This document shows, one piece after another, positions 7,262 through 14,632 of a stretch of DNA of 17,273 nucleotides. Location of the stretch: positions 1-17,273 of the forward strand of contig JAUIMD010000002.1 in NCBI GenBank assembly GCA_030433225.1, written 5' to 3'. Under the pieces are notes generated by a model. It searched no databases. It worked only from the letters and a program-made list of their open reading frames with translations, and had not been told where the DNA came from. The stretch is from Bacteroidia bacterium. Lineage in GTDB: Bacteria; Bacteroidota; Bacteroidia; Bacteroidales; UBA5342. The first letter of the stretch is position 1. The number at the start of each line of letters is the position of its first letter. The position numbers were made by a program, and so were the translations under genes.

Positions 7262-7990
7262 ATGAAACAGCTTTTTACGCTTGGAATATTGCTGCTGGTT
7301 TGCGCAGGAACAATGGCACAAAATGTACAACTCCATTACGATATGGGCGAAACCCGCAAAATGGTTACCACTACGGTGGAGATGTTCCGACCGGATGATT
7401 TTGGAAGTACGTTCTTTTTTATCGATATGGATTACGGCAGCAAAGCCAGTGGTGTGGATGGCATTAACCTGGCCTATTGGGAAATTGCCCGAAGTTTCAG
7501 CCCCTTTACAAACAAAGCCATTGAGCCACGCATTGAATATAATGGTGGTTTTGGTCGTTTTGCATATGCCAATGAAGACGGCAGTTCGGCGCAGGGGGCC
7601 TACTCAATTAACTCTGCCTGGTTATGCGGGGCACAATACACGTGGCATACCGATGATTTTTCGAAAGTGCTTACCCTCCAGGGAAATTACAAATACATTA
7701 AAGATAAAACCGATAAATCATTTCAAATTACAGCCGTTTGGAACCTGAACTTTTTTAATCGAAAATTCACAGCCATGGGGTTTGCTGATTTTTGGAAGGA
7801 AGGAAACGAGTTTTTCCAGCCAGATGGAGCGGTGGAAAAAACCGACTTTGTTTTTCTTACGGAACCACAGTTTTGGTACAATGCAGGGGCACATTTTTCA
7901 ATCGGTAGCGAAATAGAAATAAGTAGTAATTTTGGCGGAAACGAAGGATTTATGGTAAATCCTACGGTTGCCGGAAAATGGACCTTCTAA
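7262..7990 (+). CDS. DUF5020 family outer-membrane protein, Tsx-like barrel
   Basis: Secreted, probable outer-membrane beta-barrel protein of the DUF5020 family, which I recall as related to the Tsx nucleoside-specific channels. Residues 1-19 form a type I signal peptide (MKQ, hydrophobic LFTLGILLLVCAG, then TMA before Gln20); the Cys in it lacks a proper lipobox, so it is not a lipoprotein. The mature part is rich in aromatic and Gly residues in alternating strands (for example YDMGETRKM, FFFIDMDYG, PRIEYNGGFGRF). The protein ends in VAGKWTF, with a terminal Phe as expected of a BAM-targeted barrel. At 242 residues it looks complete. The purine-permease gene starts 18 bp after its stop. That supports a role as the outer-membrane entry pore for nucleosides or nucleobases; the substrate link is inferred from the family and this neighbour. 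Confidence 0.8.
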   Translation: MKQLFTLGILLLVCAGTMAQNVQLHYDMGETRKMVTTTVEMFRPDDFGSTFFFIDMDYGSKASGVDGINLAYWEIARSFSPFTNKAIEPRIEYNGGFGRFAYANEDGSSAQGAYSINSAWLCGAQYTWHTDDFSKVLTLQGNYKYIKDKTDKSFQITAVWNLNFFNRKFTAMGFADFWKEGNEFFQPDGAVEKTDFVFLTEPQFWYNAGAHFSIGSEIEISSNFGGNEGFMVNPTVAGKWTF

Positions 7991-8008
7991 CCCTAAATAA
8001 AAGTCGAT

Positions 8009-9316
8009 ATGAAATTTCTGGAAAATTACTTTCAACTGTCTGCCAATAAAACCAACGTGCGTACCGAGCTGCTGGCCGGTGTCACCACCTTTATGACCAT
8101 GGCCTATATTTTGGCGGTTAACCCCGATATATTAAGTGTAACCGGCATGGATAAGGGGGCTGTGTTTACTGCAACAGCGCTTTCGGCTGCCGTGGCTACT
8201 TTGGTAATGGCATTGGTGGCTAAATTGCCGTTTGCATTGGCACCGGGCATGGGGCTGAATGCATTTTTTGCCTACACCGTTTGTTTGGGCATGGGGCACA
8301 CCTGGCAGTTTGCGCTTACCGCAGTTTTTTTAGAAGGAATCATCTTTATTTTACTCACCGCATTTAACATTCGGGAGCTCATAATTAATGCAATCCCGGT
8401 AAATATTAAGCATGCCATTTCGGTGGGTATTGGTTTGTTTATTGCGCTTATTGGCCTGAAGAATGCGGGTATTGTGGTACAAAACGATGCCACCATTGTA
8501 GCTTTGGGTAAAGTACTGGATTTTCAATCCAACGCTGCTCCCTTTGTAGCTTTGGTCACGCTTATAATAACAGGAGTGTTGCTCATACGTAATGTGAAAG
8601 GTGCCTTATTAATTGGCATTGCCGTAGGTACTTTGCTAGGTTTGCCATTTGGGGTAACGCATTTGCCTTCCAGCTTCGAGCTTGCTCCACCATCTATTGC
8701 ACCCATAATGGGCAAGTTTCAATGGAACGAAATTTTGACCATCGATATGCTTATAGTGCTGTTTACTTTTTTATTTGTGGATATGTTTGATACGGTGGGT
8801 ACATTAATTGGGGTAACCTCAAAGGCGGGCATGCTTACCAAAGACCATAAAATACCCCGGGTAAAACAGGCCCTTTTTGCCGATGCCATAGGAACAACCT
8901 TCGGGAGTTTTGTTGGAACTTCTACCGTAACCACTTTTGTTGAGAGCGCAGCCGGGGTAGGGGAAGGAGGCCGCACCGGATTAACTGCCCTGTCCGCATC
9001 GGTAATGTTTGTGCTGGCCTTGTTTTTGTCCCCGCTTTTTTTAATGGTTCCGGCAGCCGCCACCGCACCCGTGTTAATTTTGGTAGGGGTGATGATGTTT
9101 ACGCCGATTACCAAAATCAACTTCACCGACTTTTCAGAATCCATCCCGGCGTTTTTCGCCATCGTAATGATGCCCTTTACGTATTCCATTGCCGAGGGTA
9201 TTGTTTTTGGAATGCTCACCTATGTGTTGCTGAAATTGCTTAGCGGGAAACACAAAGACATCTCTTTAATTATGTACATCTTAACGGTTTTGTTTCTGGT
9301 TAAGTTTTTCATATAA
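8009..9316 (+). CDS. NCS2 family purine permease (AzgA/adenine-guanine-hypoxanthine type)
   Basis: Inner-membrane nucleobase:cation symporter-2 protein of the AzgA-like branch, which imports adenine, guanine and/or hypoxanthine using the proton gradient. It has 435 residues and about 12-14 hydrophobic helices. Motifs are LAGVTTFMTMAYILAVNP at the N-terminus, APGMGLNAFF at residues 78-87 (helix 3), FLFVDMFDTVGTLIG (helix 8, with the conserved acidic residues), and GTSTVTTFVESAAGV starting at residue 303 followed by GGRTGLTA (helix 10; Glu312 conserved). These separate it from the uracil/xanthine UraA/XanQ branch. It is probably co-transcribed with the DUF5020 gene 18 bp upstream. Only a weak ACCC/GGGT hairpin follows the stop (9316-9332), with no T-run. 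Confidence 0.93.
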   Translation: MKFLENYFQLSANKTNVRTELLAGVTTFMTMAYILAVNPDILSVTGMDKGAVFTATALSAAVATLVMALVAKLPFALAPGMGLNAFFAYTVCLGMGHTWQFALTAVFLEGIIFILLTAFNIRELIINAIPVNIKHAISVGIGLFIALIGLKNAGIVVQNDATIVALGKVLDFQSNAAPFVALVTLIITGVLLIRNVKGALLIGIAVGTLLGLPFGVTHLPSSFELAPPSIAPIMGKFQWNEILTIDMLIVLFTFLFVDMFDTVGTLIGVTSKAGMLTKDHKIPRVKQALFADAIGTTFGSFVGTSTVTTFVESAAGVGEGGRTGLTALSASVMFVLALFLSPLFLMVPAAATAPVLILVGVMMFTPITKINFTDFSESIPAFFAIVMMPFTYSIAEGIVFGMLTYVLLKLLSGKHKDISLIMYILTVLFLVKFFI

Positions 9317-9498
9317 CCCGCAACTTTTGGGTAAGTGGGCTGGTCTGAATATGGATGTAACGTGCATCATAATAGTGTTTTATGGGTGGATGGGCGATGT
9401 TCCTTTGCACTAAAGCCAAATAAAGTAAGAGTGTAGGGCAGGTGAAAGCCGGCAATAAATTTAAGGGCGAAAATATTTTTAGTCTTCTGCTAATTTAG

Positions 9499-9555
9499 AA
9501 TAGAGAAATTTTTCTCTTATTGTGCAAAATGAAATTAAAGATTTATTTCTCTATT
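9499..9555. repeat. Inverted repeat with two alternative partners
   Basis: The arm AATAGAGAAA (9499-9508) pairs either with the adjacent TTTCTCTTATT (9511-9521, one bulged base, 2-nt loop) or with TTTCTCTATT (9546-9555, perfect 10 bp, 37-nt loop). The two pairings are mutually exclusive. Function is unknown; the arms are AT-rich, so chance is possible. Confidence 0.4.
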
Positions 9556-9856
9556 TGACAGAAACGTACCCTTACAGCGAACTATTTTCCAAAGATTTTA
9601 AGAGTGTGGAAATAAACAGCATCCGCAAATAAAGTGGGAAATGTTTGCTTACACATTGACAGCGGTTTTAGGTTTTTTAAGTAAAAGTGTCAAAAAAATA
9701 CAAAAGGCCGGGGCGGTAAAATAAATGAAGGGTCAGGGGGGATGTTGCCTGAAAATTCCGTTATTCTTATTTAGAACGAATGCGAATAAAAAGGCCTCTT
9801 CAGAAAACTTTAACGCAAAAATAATGGGAGTATAAACCCTTTTATAATTAGTTTGT

Positions 9857-9864
9857 TAATTTTG
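9857..9864 (+). promoter_or_regulatory. Putative -7 element of the V-type ATPase operon
   Basis: TAATTTTG fits TAnnTTTG exactly. Transcription would start near 9870-9876, giving a leader of about 120 nt before the subunit E ATG. No convincing -33 TTTG lies 19-23 bases upstream. The leader contains a small TGCC...GGCA hairpin (9886-9900). Confidence 0.45.
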
Positions 9865-9995
9865 TCCCGTCGTTTTAAAAACGGTGCCATTTATGGGCAG
9901 AATTTTGTTAAGATTAAATGCGTACATTTAAAATTTTTTAGCGACCCATTAATTCGATTTTTTATTCAAAACATCATCGATAGATACATTAATTT

Positions 9996-10595
9996 ATGGA
10001 TACCAGGTTACAAGAGCTTACCGACAAAATCTACCAGGAAGGTGTAGAAAAAGGCAAAGAAGAAGCCGCCAGCATTGTGAATGCTGCTAAAAAAGAAGCT
10101 GCAAAATTAGTGGAGGCAGCCACCAAAGAAGCTGAAAGCATTACTGCAAATGCCAAAGCCTCGGCCGAAGAACTTTCAAAGAACACGGTTTCTGAGCTTA
10201 AAATTACCGCTGCCCAAATGGTAGAGGCGGTAAAACAGGAAATTACCGACCTTGTAAATGCCAACATCGCCGCATCATCGGTGAAGCCTGCCATCGCCGA
10301 TCCGGCCTTTATTCAGGATATGGTGAAAGCCACCCTGGCTAACTGGTCAAAAGACGATCAGGTGAAGGTAATGGTGTCGGATAACGACGAAGCAAAAGTT
10401 GAGAAATTTGTAACCTCCAGCCTTAAAGGGATGTTCGATAAAGGCATTCAGGTGGAGAAGGTAAATAATATTCATGCCGGTTTTCAGGTAGGCCCTGCCG
10501 ATGGTAGCTATAAAGTGAGCTTTACCGACGAAGATTTCCTTGCTTTTTTCAAAGAATACATCCGCCCACGTTTGGCAAAAATGTTGTTCGCCTAA
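9996..10595 (+). CDS. atpE: V-type ATP synthase subunit E (peripheral stalk)
   Basis: Peripheral stalk subunit of the V/A-type ATPase, linking the A3B3 head to membrane subunit I. It has 199 residues. Residues 1 to about 85 are an Ala/Glu/Lys-rich helix with heptad character (KIYQEGVEKGKEEAASIV, then AAKKEAAKLVEAATKEAES), typical of the E coiled coil. A globular C-terminal part runs from about residue 95 to the end (SLKGMFDKGIQVEK, FKEYIRPRLAKMLF). It is the first gene of the operon, and the ATG at 9996 directly precedes the conserved helix. In other V-type enzymes E pairs with a G/H helix protein, but no such gene is visible nearby. The symbol follows the V-type naming and is not the F-type c subunit. 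Confidence 0.88.
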   Translation: MDTRLQELTDKIYQEGVEKGKEEAASIVNAAKKEAAKLVEAATKEAESITANAKASAEELSKNTVSELKITAAQMVEAVKQEITDLVNANIAASSVKPAIADPAFIQDMVKATLANWSKDDQVKVMVSDNDEAKVEKFVTSSLKGMFDKGIQVEKVNNIHAGFQVGPADGSYKVSFTDEDFLAFFKEYIRPRLAKMLFA

Positions 10596-10665
10596 AAAAG
10601 AGGCAAAACATGCTGTACTGTGACCATTTAAGTCGCCAATACAAACTTTAAATTTTTTCTAGCGA

Positions 10666-11511
10666 GTGAAACAATATCATTGCCTCGTTGCTGGCTTACC
10701 AGAAATAAAACTAGACGATACCAAGTCGCCCTTTACCCTGAAGGAATTGAAGGAGGACCTGAAAAATGAACTTTCGGAAAAAGATTATTCGGTAGTGCAT
10801 TGGTTGTTCCTGAACCACGACAACAAAAACCTGCTTTCGTATTTGCAAAATAAAGAAGCCGGTTTTAATGACCTGGGCGATTTAACCGCAAGCGATTTCG
10901 ATTCTTTTTTAAAATTGCTGAACGAGGAGGAACAACCCGAAATTCCGGAACTCCCCGATTACATGCGTCAATACCTGCAACTTACGTTGGAAGAAGATAA
11001 AAAGCAGGACGACGTAAATCAGGCTGATGTATTAAATTCGCTTTATTTTTCGGAAGCAGTACAGCAAAAAAACGAGTTTGCCGCCGACTGGTTCCAACTC
11101 CAGCTAAACGTACTCAACATTATCACAGCTTTAAATTGCCGCAAGTACGAACTCCCTATCGAAAACTATATTGTAGGAGACAATGAAATTGCGCGGGCCC
11201 TGAAGACCAACACCGGGCGCGATTTTGGCATTGGTGGTATGTTCGATTATTTTGATCAGGTAGTGCGCATATCGGAAGAAACCGATTTTGAGAAAAAGGA
11301 AAAAATGCTCGATGCCCTTTATTGGAACTACCTCGAAGAAAAATCATTCTTTTACTTTTTTACAGTAGAACGCCTGTTTGTATACCTCCTGCAACTTCAA
11401 ATTGTTGAACGCTGGTCGGTACTTGAAAGCGGCAATGGTAAAGAGGTATTCCTGAAAATGGTGGATGAGATGAAAGGAAACGTACAGTTTTCGGATGAAT
11501 TTAACGTGTAA
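10666..11511 (+). CDS. DUF2764 family protein of the V-type ATPase operon
   Basis: A 281-residue, mostly helical soluble protein without signal or membrane segments. It starts KQYHCLVAGLPEIKLDD, the characteristic opening of DUF2764 proteins, which sit between atpE and atpA in V-ATPase operons of Bacteroidota, Chlamydiae and spirochaetes. The start is GTG at 10666: an in-frame TAG at 10660-10662 excludes any earlier start, and a later Met would remove the conserved N-terminus. Function is not established. Because it holds a conserved place in operons that lack an obvious subunit C gene, and is helical with a size near that of subunit C (about 300-350 residues), it may be the central-stalk socket (C/d-like) or another structural subunit. 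That role is inference. The 70-bp gap after subunit E is the longest between genes of this operon. Confidence 0.85.
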   Translation: MKQYHCLVAGLPEIKLDDTKSPFTLKELKEDLKNELSEKDYSVVHWLFLNHDNKNLLSYLQNKEAGFNDLGDLTASDFDSFLKLLNEEEQPEIPELPDYMRQYLQLTLEEDKKQDDVNQADVLNSLYFSEAVQQKNEFAADWFQLQLNVLNIITALNCRKYELPIENYIVGDNEIARALKTNTGRDFGIGGMFDYFDQVVRISEETDFEKKEKMLDALYWNYLEEKSFFYFFTVERLFVYLLQLQIVERWSVLESGNGKEVFLKMVDEMKGNVQFSDEFNV

Positions 11512-11537
11512 TAGAAAAACAAATAAAACAAGAATAA

Positions 11538-13004
11538 ATGGCAACAACAGGTAAGGTAAAAGGTATAATTGCCAACCTTGTAATCGTAGAGGTGGAAGCA
11601 GCAGTCTCGCAAAATGAGATCTGTTTCATCATCTTAGACGAGGTTCGACTAATGGCCGAGGTAATTAAAGTTATCGGTAAAGATGCTTATGTTCAGGTGT
11701 TTGAAAGCACCCGTGGGTTGAAAATAGGAAGTACGGTGGAATTTGCCGGACACCTGTTGGAAGTAACCCTGGGCCCGGGTATCCTATCCAAAAACTATGA
11801 CGGGTTACAAAACGACCTGGATAAAATGGACGGAGTATTCCTGAAAAGAGGCGAATACACATTCCCCTTAGATGAAGATAAACTCTGGGATTTTAAACCC
11901 ATAGCAAAGGCCGGCGAAACTGTTGAAGCTGCCAGCTGGTTGGGTGAGGTGGATGAAAATTTCCAACCGCATAAAATTATGGTGCCCTTCGTATTTGAAG
12001 GTTCATATACCGTAAAAAGCGTGGCAGAAGCCGGACAATATAAAATTACCGATACCATTGCCGTATTGGTGGATGAGAAAGGCAACGACGTAGAGGTGAA
12101 CATGATACAGAAATGGCCGGTTAAAAAAGCCATTACCCATTACAAAAATAAGCCACGTCCGTTTAAGTTATTGGAAACCGGCGTACGTACCATCGATACC
12201 ATTAACCCCATTGTAGAAGGAGGAACCGGTTTTATTCCCGGCCCGTTTGGTACCGGAAAAACAGTACTGCAGCACGGTATTTCAAAGCAGGCAGAAGCCG
12301 ATATTGTAATTATCGCAGCATGTGGTGAGCGTGCCAACGAGGTGGTAGAGATTTTTACCGAATTCCCTGAATTGGTTGATCCGCACACCGGGCGTAAACT
12401 GATTGAGCGTACCACCATTATTGCAAATACCTCAAACATGCCGGTTGCTGCCCGTGAAGCTTCGGTGTATACGGCCATGACCCTGGCCGAGTATTACCGT
12501 GCAATGGGACTGAAAATATTGTTAATGGCGGATTCTACTTCACGTTGGGCACAGGCCTTGCGTGAAATGTCAAACCGTTTGGAAGAACTTCCCGGACCGG
12601 ATGCCTTCCCCATGGATCTTTCTGCCATTATCGCCAACTTTTATGCCCGTGCTGGTTATGTGGAATTGAACAACGGAAAAACCGGTTCCATCACCTTTAT
12701 CGGAACAGTTTCTCCGGCAGGGGGTAACCTGAAGGAACCCGTAACGGAATCCACCAAAAAGGTAGCCCGTTGTTTCTTCGCCTTACAGCAGTCGCGTGCT
12801 GATAGCAAGCGTTATCCGGCCATCAACCCTATTGATAGCTACTCAAAATACCTCGAATATCCTGAATTTGCCGAATACATTTCTGAGCGCATTAACGATC
12901 AGTGGATTCCGAAAGTAAACCGCCTGAAAACCATGCTTCAACGTGGGTTGGAGGTTTCTGAGCAAATTAATATTCTGGGGGATTCTTCAGCAGGATGCCT
13001 TTGA
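11538..13004 (+). CDS. atpA: V-type ATP synthase catalytic subunit A, frameshifted (N-terminal 482 residues plus aberrant tail)
   Basis: Nucleotide-hydrolysing subunit of the V/A-ATPase head. The P-loop GPFGTGKT is at residues 235-242, and the catalytic Glu is Glu264 in CGERANEVVEIF. The ADSTSRWAQALREMSNR segment and PAGGNLKEPVTE are also typical. The N-terminal barrel (TGKVKGIIANLV) and the A-specific insertion (LGEVDENFQPHKIMVPF) are present. The family sequence is followed through ILGD (codon ending 12983); the frame then gives six unrelated residues (SSAGCL) and a stop at 13002-13004. Bacteroidota A subunits are about 580-590 residues, so about 100 are lost from this frame; their last 86 or so reappear in the next frame (12982-13242). 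The missing part is the C-terminal helical domain that contacts subunits D and F. As written, this protein is unlikely to be functional. A natural deletion and an assembly error are both possible. Confidence 0.9.
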   Translation: MATTGKVKGIIANLVIVEVEAAVSQNEICFIILDEVRLMAEVIKVIGKDAYVQVFESTRGLKIGSTVEFAGHLLEVTLGPGILSKNYDGLQNDLDKMDGVFLKRGEYTFPLDEDKLWDFKPIAKAGETVEAASWLGEVDENFQPHKIMVPFVFEGSYTVKSVAEAGQYKITDTIAVLVDEKGNDVEVNMIQKWPVKKAITHYKNKPRPFKLLETGVRTIDTINPIVEGGTGFIPGPFGTGKTVLQHGISKQAEADIVIIAACGERANEVVEIFTEFPELVDPHTGRKLIERTTIIANTSNMPVAAREASVYTAMTLAEYYRAMGLKILLMADSTSRWAQALREMSNRLEELPGPDAFPMDLSAIIANFYARAGYVELNNGKTGSITFIGTVSPAGGNLKEPVTESTKKVARCFFALQQSRADSKRYPAINPIDSYSKYLEYPEFAEYISERINDQWIPKVNRLKTMLQRGLEVSEQINILGDSSAGCL

Positions 13005-13242
13005 TAAGGTAGATTGTGCCAGCCCGATTGAGCGCCAGGAGTACATGTTGAACATTGTAATAGACATTTGCGACAAAGAATACAATTTCTCTGGATTTGC
13101 CGAGGTTGGTCCTTACTTTAAAAAGGTGATCAACGTGCTTAAGCAAATGAACTATGCGTTGTTTAAATCAGATGATTTCTTCAAAGAGGAAAAAGAGTTA
13201 GAAAAATTATTGGCTGAATCTCAAGTGGCAGTGGAAGCGTAA
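12982..13242 (+). pseudogene. atpA: C-terminal fragment of V-type ATPase subunit A in a shifted frame
   Basis: From base 12982 this frame reads ILQQDAFDKVDCASPIERQ and continues through GFAEVGPYFKKVINVLKQM to AESQVAVEA. This is the normal C-terminus of a Bacteroidota A subunit (86 residues). The same frame is open upstream from an ATG at 12943, but those 13 codons are out-of-frame coding of the main gene and carry no homology. No start or ribosome site suggests independent translation. Joining the frames by skipping one G in the GGGGG run at 12977-12981 would give ...INILGILQQDAFD..., still about 20 residues shorter than expected between ILGD and ILQQDAFD. A single sequencing indel therefore does not explain the break. 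Subunit B begins 18 bp after the stop. Confidence 0.85.
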
Positions 13243-13260
13243 CCTGATAATTAGAAAAAA

Positions 13261-14583
13261 ATGTCGACAAAAGCATTTCAAAAAATATATACGAAGATTT
13301 CTCAAATTACAAAAGCAACCATTTCACTGCACGCCACGGGCGTAGGTAACGATGAGTTGGCTTTGGTAAACGGAAAATTGGCGCAGGTGGTAAAGCTAAT
13401 GGGTGACGAAATTACCCTGCAGGTGTTTGGTGGAACCGAAGGGATTCCGACCAATGCCGAAGTAACCTTTATCGGTAAGTCCCCAACACTTAACGTAAGC
13501 GATAACCTTGCAGGGCGTTTCTTTGATGCCTTTGGAAACCCTATTGATGGAGGTCCAAAAGTAGAAGGAACCGAAGTGGAAATTGGCGGACCATCCGTAA
13601 ATCCGGTTCGTAGAAAGCAACCTTCGGAATTAATTGCCACCGGTATTGCAGGGATCGATTTGAACAATACACTGGTGTCGGGACAAAAAATCCCGTTTTT
13701 TACCGACCCTGACCAGCCTTACAATGAGGTAATGGCTAACGTGGCTTTGCGTGCCAAAGCCGATAAAATTATTTTGGGTGGAATGGGATTGACCAACGAC
13801 GATTACCTGTATTACAAGCAGGTGTTCGACAATGCCGGTGCTTTAGACCGCATTGTGAGCTTTGTGTCTACCACCGATCACCCACCTGTAACGCGTTTGC
13901 TGGTACCGGATATGGCCCTGTGTGCTGCAGAGTATTTTGCCGTACAAAAGAACGAAAGTGTGCTGGTACTGCTAACGGATATGACCCTGTATGCGGATTC
14001 ACTGTCCATCGTATCTAACCGTATGGATCAAATTCCATCGAAAGATTCTATGCCCGGATCCCTGTATTCGGATTTGGCTAAAATCTACGAAAAAGCGGTA
14101 CAATTCCCGGCAGGGGGGTCCATTACCATTATTGCGGTAACAACCCTTTCTGGTGGAGACATCACGCACGCTATTCCCGATAACACGGGGTACATAACCG
14201 AGGGACAGTTATTCCTGCGTAGAGATACGGATATTGGTAAGGTAATTGTGGATCCGTTCCGTTCACTTTCGCGTTTGAAACAGCTGGTAATTGGGGATAA
14301 AACACGTGAGGATCACCCACAGGTGATGAATGCGGCCATCCGATTGTTTGCTGATGCTGCCAACGCTAAAACTAAAATGGAAAATGGTTTTGACCTGACC
14401 GATTACGATGAGCGTTCCCTGAACTTTGCAAAAGATTATTCAGATAAACTATTGGCAATAGACGTAAATGTGGGTATCGACGAGATGTTGGATACCGGAT
14501 GGAACCTTTTTGGTAAACACTTTAAGCGTGAAGAGGTAAGCATCAAGCAAGAGTTGGTTGAAAAATACTGGCCTGCAAACTAA
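13261..14583 (+). CDS. atpB: V-type ATP synthase subunit B
   Basis: Non-catalytic, regulatory nucleotide-binding subunit that alternates with A in the A3B3 head. It has 440 residues, a complete length for the family. It has an N-terminal barrel (ISQITKATISL), then FDAFGNPIDGGP, and PSELIATGIAGIDLNNTLVSGQKIPFF, with no P-loop, as is normal for B. The core shows LLTDMTLYADSLSIVSNRMDQIP and PGSLYSDLAKIYEKAV with the TTLSGGDITHAIPDNTGYITEG segment, the standard B signatures. The C-terminus (FGKHFKREEVSIKQELVEKYW) is intact. It lies 18 bp after the frameshifted subunit A and is undamaged, which argues that the operon is not generally decaying. Confidence 0.95.
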   Translation: MSTKAFQKIYTKISQITKATISLHATGVGNDELALVNGKLAQVVKLMGDEITLQVFGGTEGIPTNAEVTFIGKSPTLNVSDNLAGRFFDAFGNPIDGGPKVEGTEVEIGGPSVNPVRRKQPSELIATGIAGIDLNNTLVSGQKIPFFTDPDQPYNEVMANVALRAKADKIILGGMGLTNDDYLYYKQVFDNAGALDRIVSFVSTTDHPPVTRLLVPDMALCAAEYFAVQKNESVLVLLTDMTLYADSLSIVSNRMDQIPSKDSMPGSLYSDLAKIYEKAVQFPAGGSITIIAVTTLSGGDITHAIPDNTGYITEGQLFLRRDTDIGKVIVDPFRSLSRLKQLVIGDKTREDHPQVMNAAIRLFADAANAKTKMENGFDLTDYDERSLNFAKDYSDKLLAIDVNVGIDEMLDTGWNLFGKHFKREEVSIKQELVEKYWPAN

Positions 14584-14632
14584 TCGTTCTATTACTTAAT
14601 GGCCGTGGTGCCGTAAAAAGCCAAAAGCTTTT

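Larger units (their letters stand above)
9317..9995. other. Long AT-rich intergenic/leader region before the ATPase operon
   Basis: This 679-bp stretch holds no gene with recognisable features. It has (1) a bulged hairpin 9499-9521 (AATAGAGAAA against TTTCTCTTATT); (2) a second, perfect 10-bp partner of the same left arm at 9546-9555 (TTTCTCTATT), so two alternative stems are possible; (3) TTGACA at 9656-9661 inverted as TGTCAA at 9688-9693; and (4) a promoter-like TAATTTTG at 9857-9864. Short frames of about 20-27 codons exist on both strands, as expected in AT-rich DNA. No tRNA or riboswitch fold was recognised. Confidence 0.6.

Noticed and set aside
8719..9219. 166-codon - strand frame opposite the purine permease
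   Set aside because: It is the antisense of a strongly conserved transporter gene and shows no protein-family features.
9316..9332. ACCC/GGGT hairpin after the purine permease as a terminator
   Set aside because: The stem is only 4 bp and no T-run follows.
9351..9413. 20-codon frame after the permease (MDVTCIIIVFYGWMGDVPLH)
   Set aside because: Very short, with no ribosome site or context; not distinguishable from chance.
9810..9890. 26-residue basic/hydrophobic frame on the - strand (MAPFLKRRDKINK...)
   Set aside because: It overlaps the putative ATPase operon promoter on the other strand; Lys/Ile/Leu/Phe-rich short frames are expected in AT-rich DNA.
9853..10047. 64-codon frame overlapping the start of subunit E
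   Set aside because: It starts at a TTG within the promoter-like region and runs out of frame into subunit E; composition is that of non-coding DNA.
12943..12981. Independent small gene starting at the ATG at 12943
   Set aside because: The first 13 codons are an out-of-frame reading of subunit A; real homology starts only at 12982.
12977..12984. Programmed ribosomal frameshift at the GGGGG run in subunit A
   Set aside because: A +1 shift would restore the frame but the product would still lack about 20 family residues at the join, and no stimulatory element is evident; a deletion or artefact explains more.
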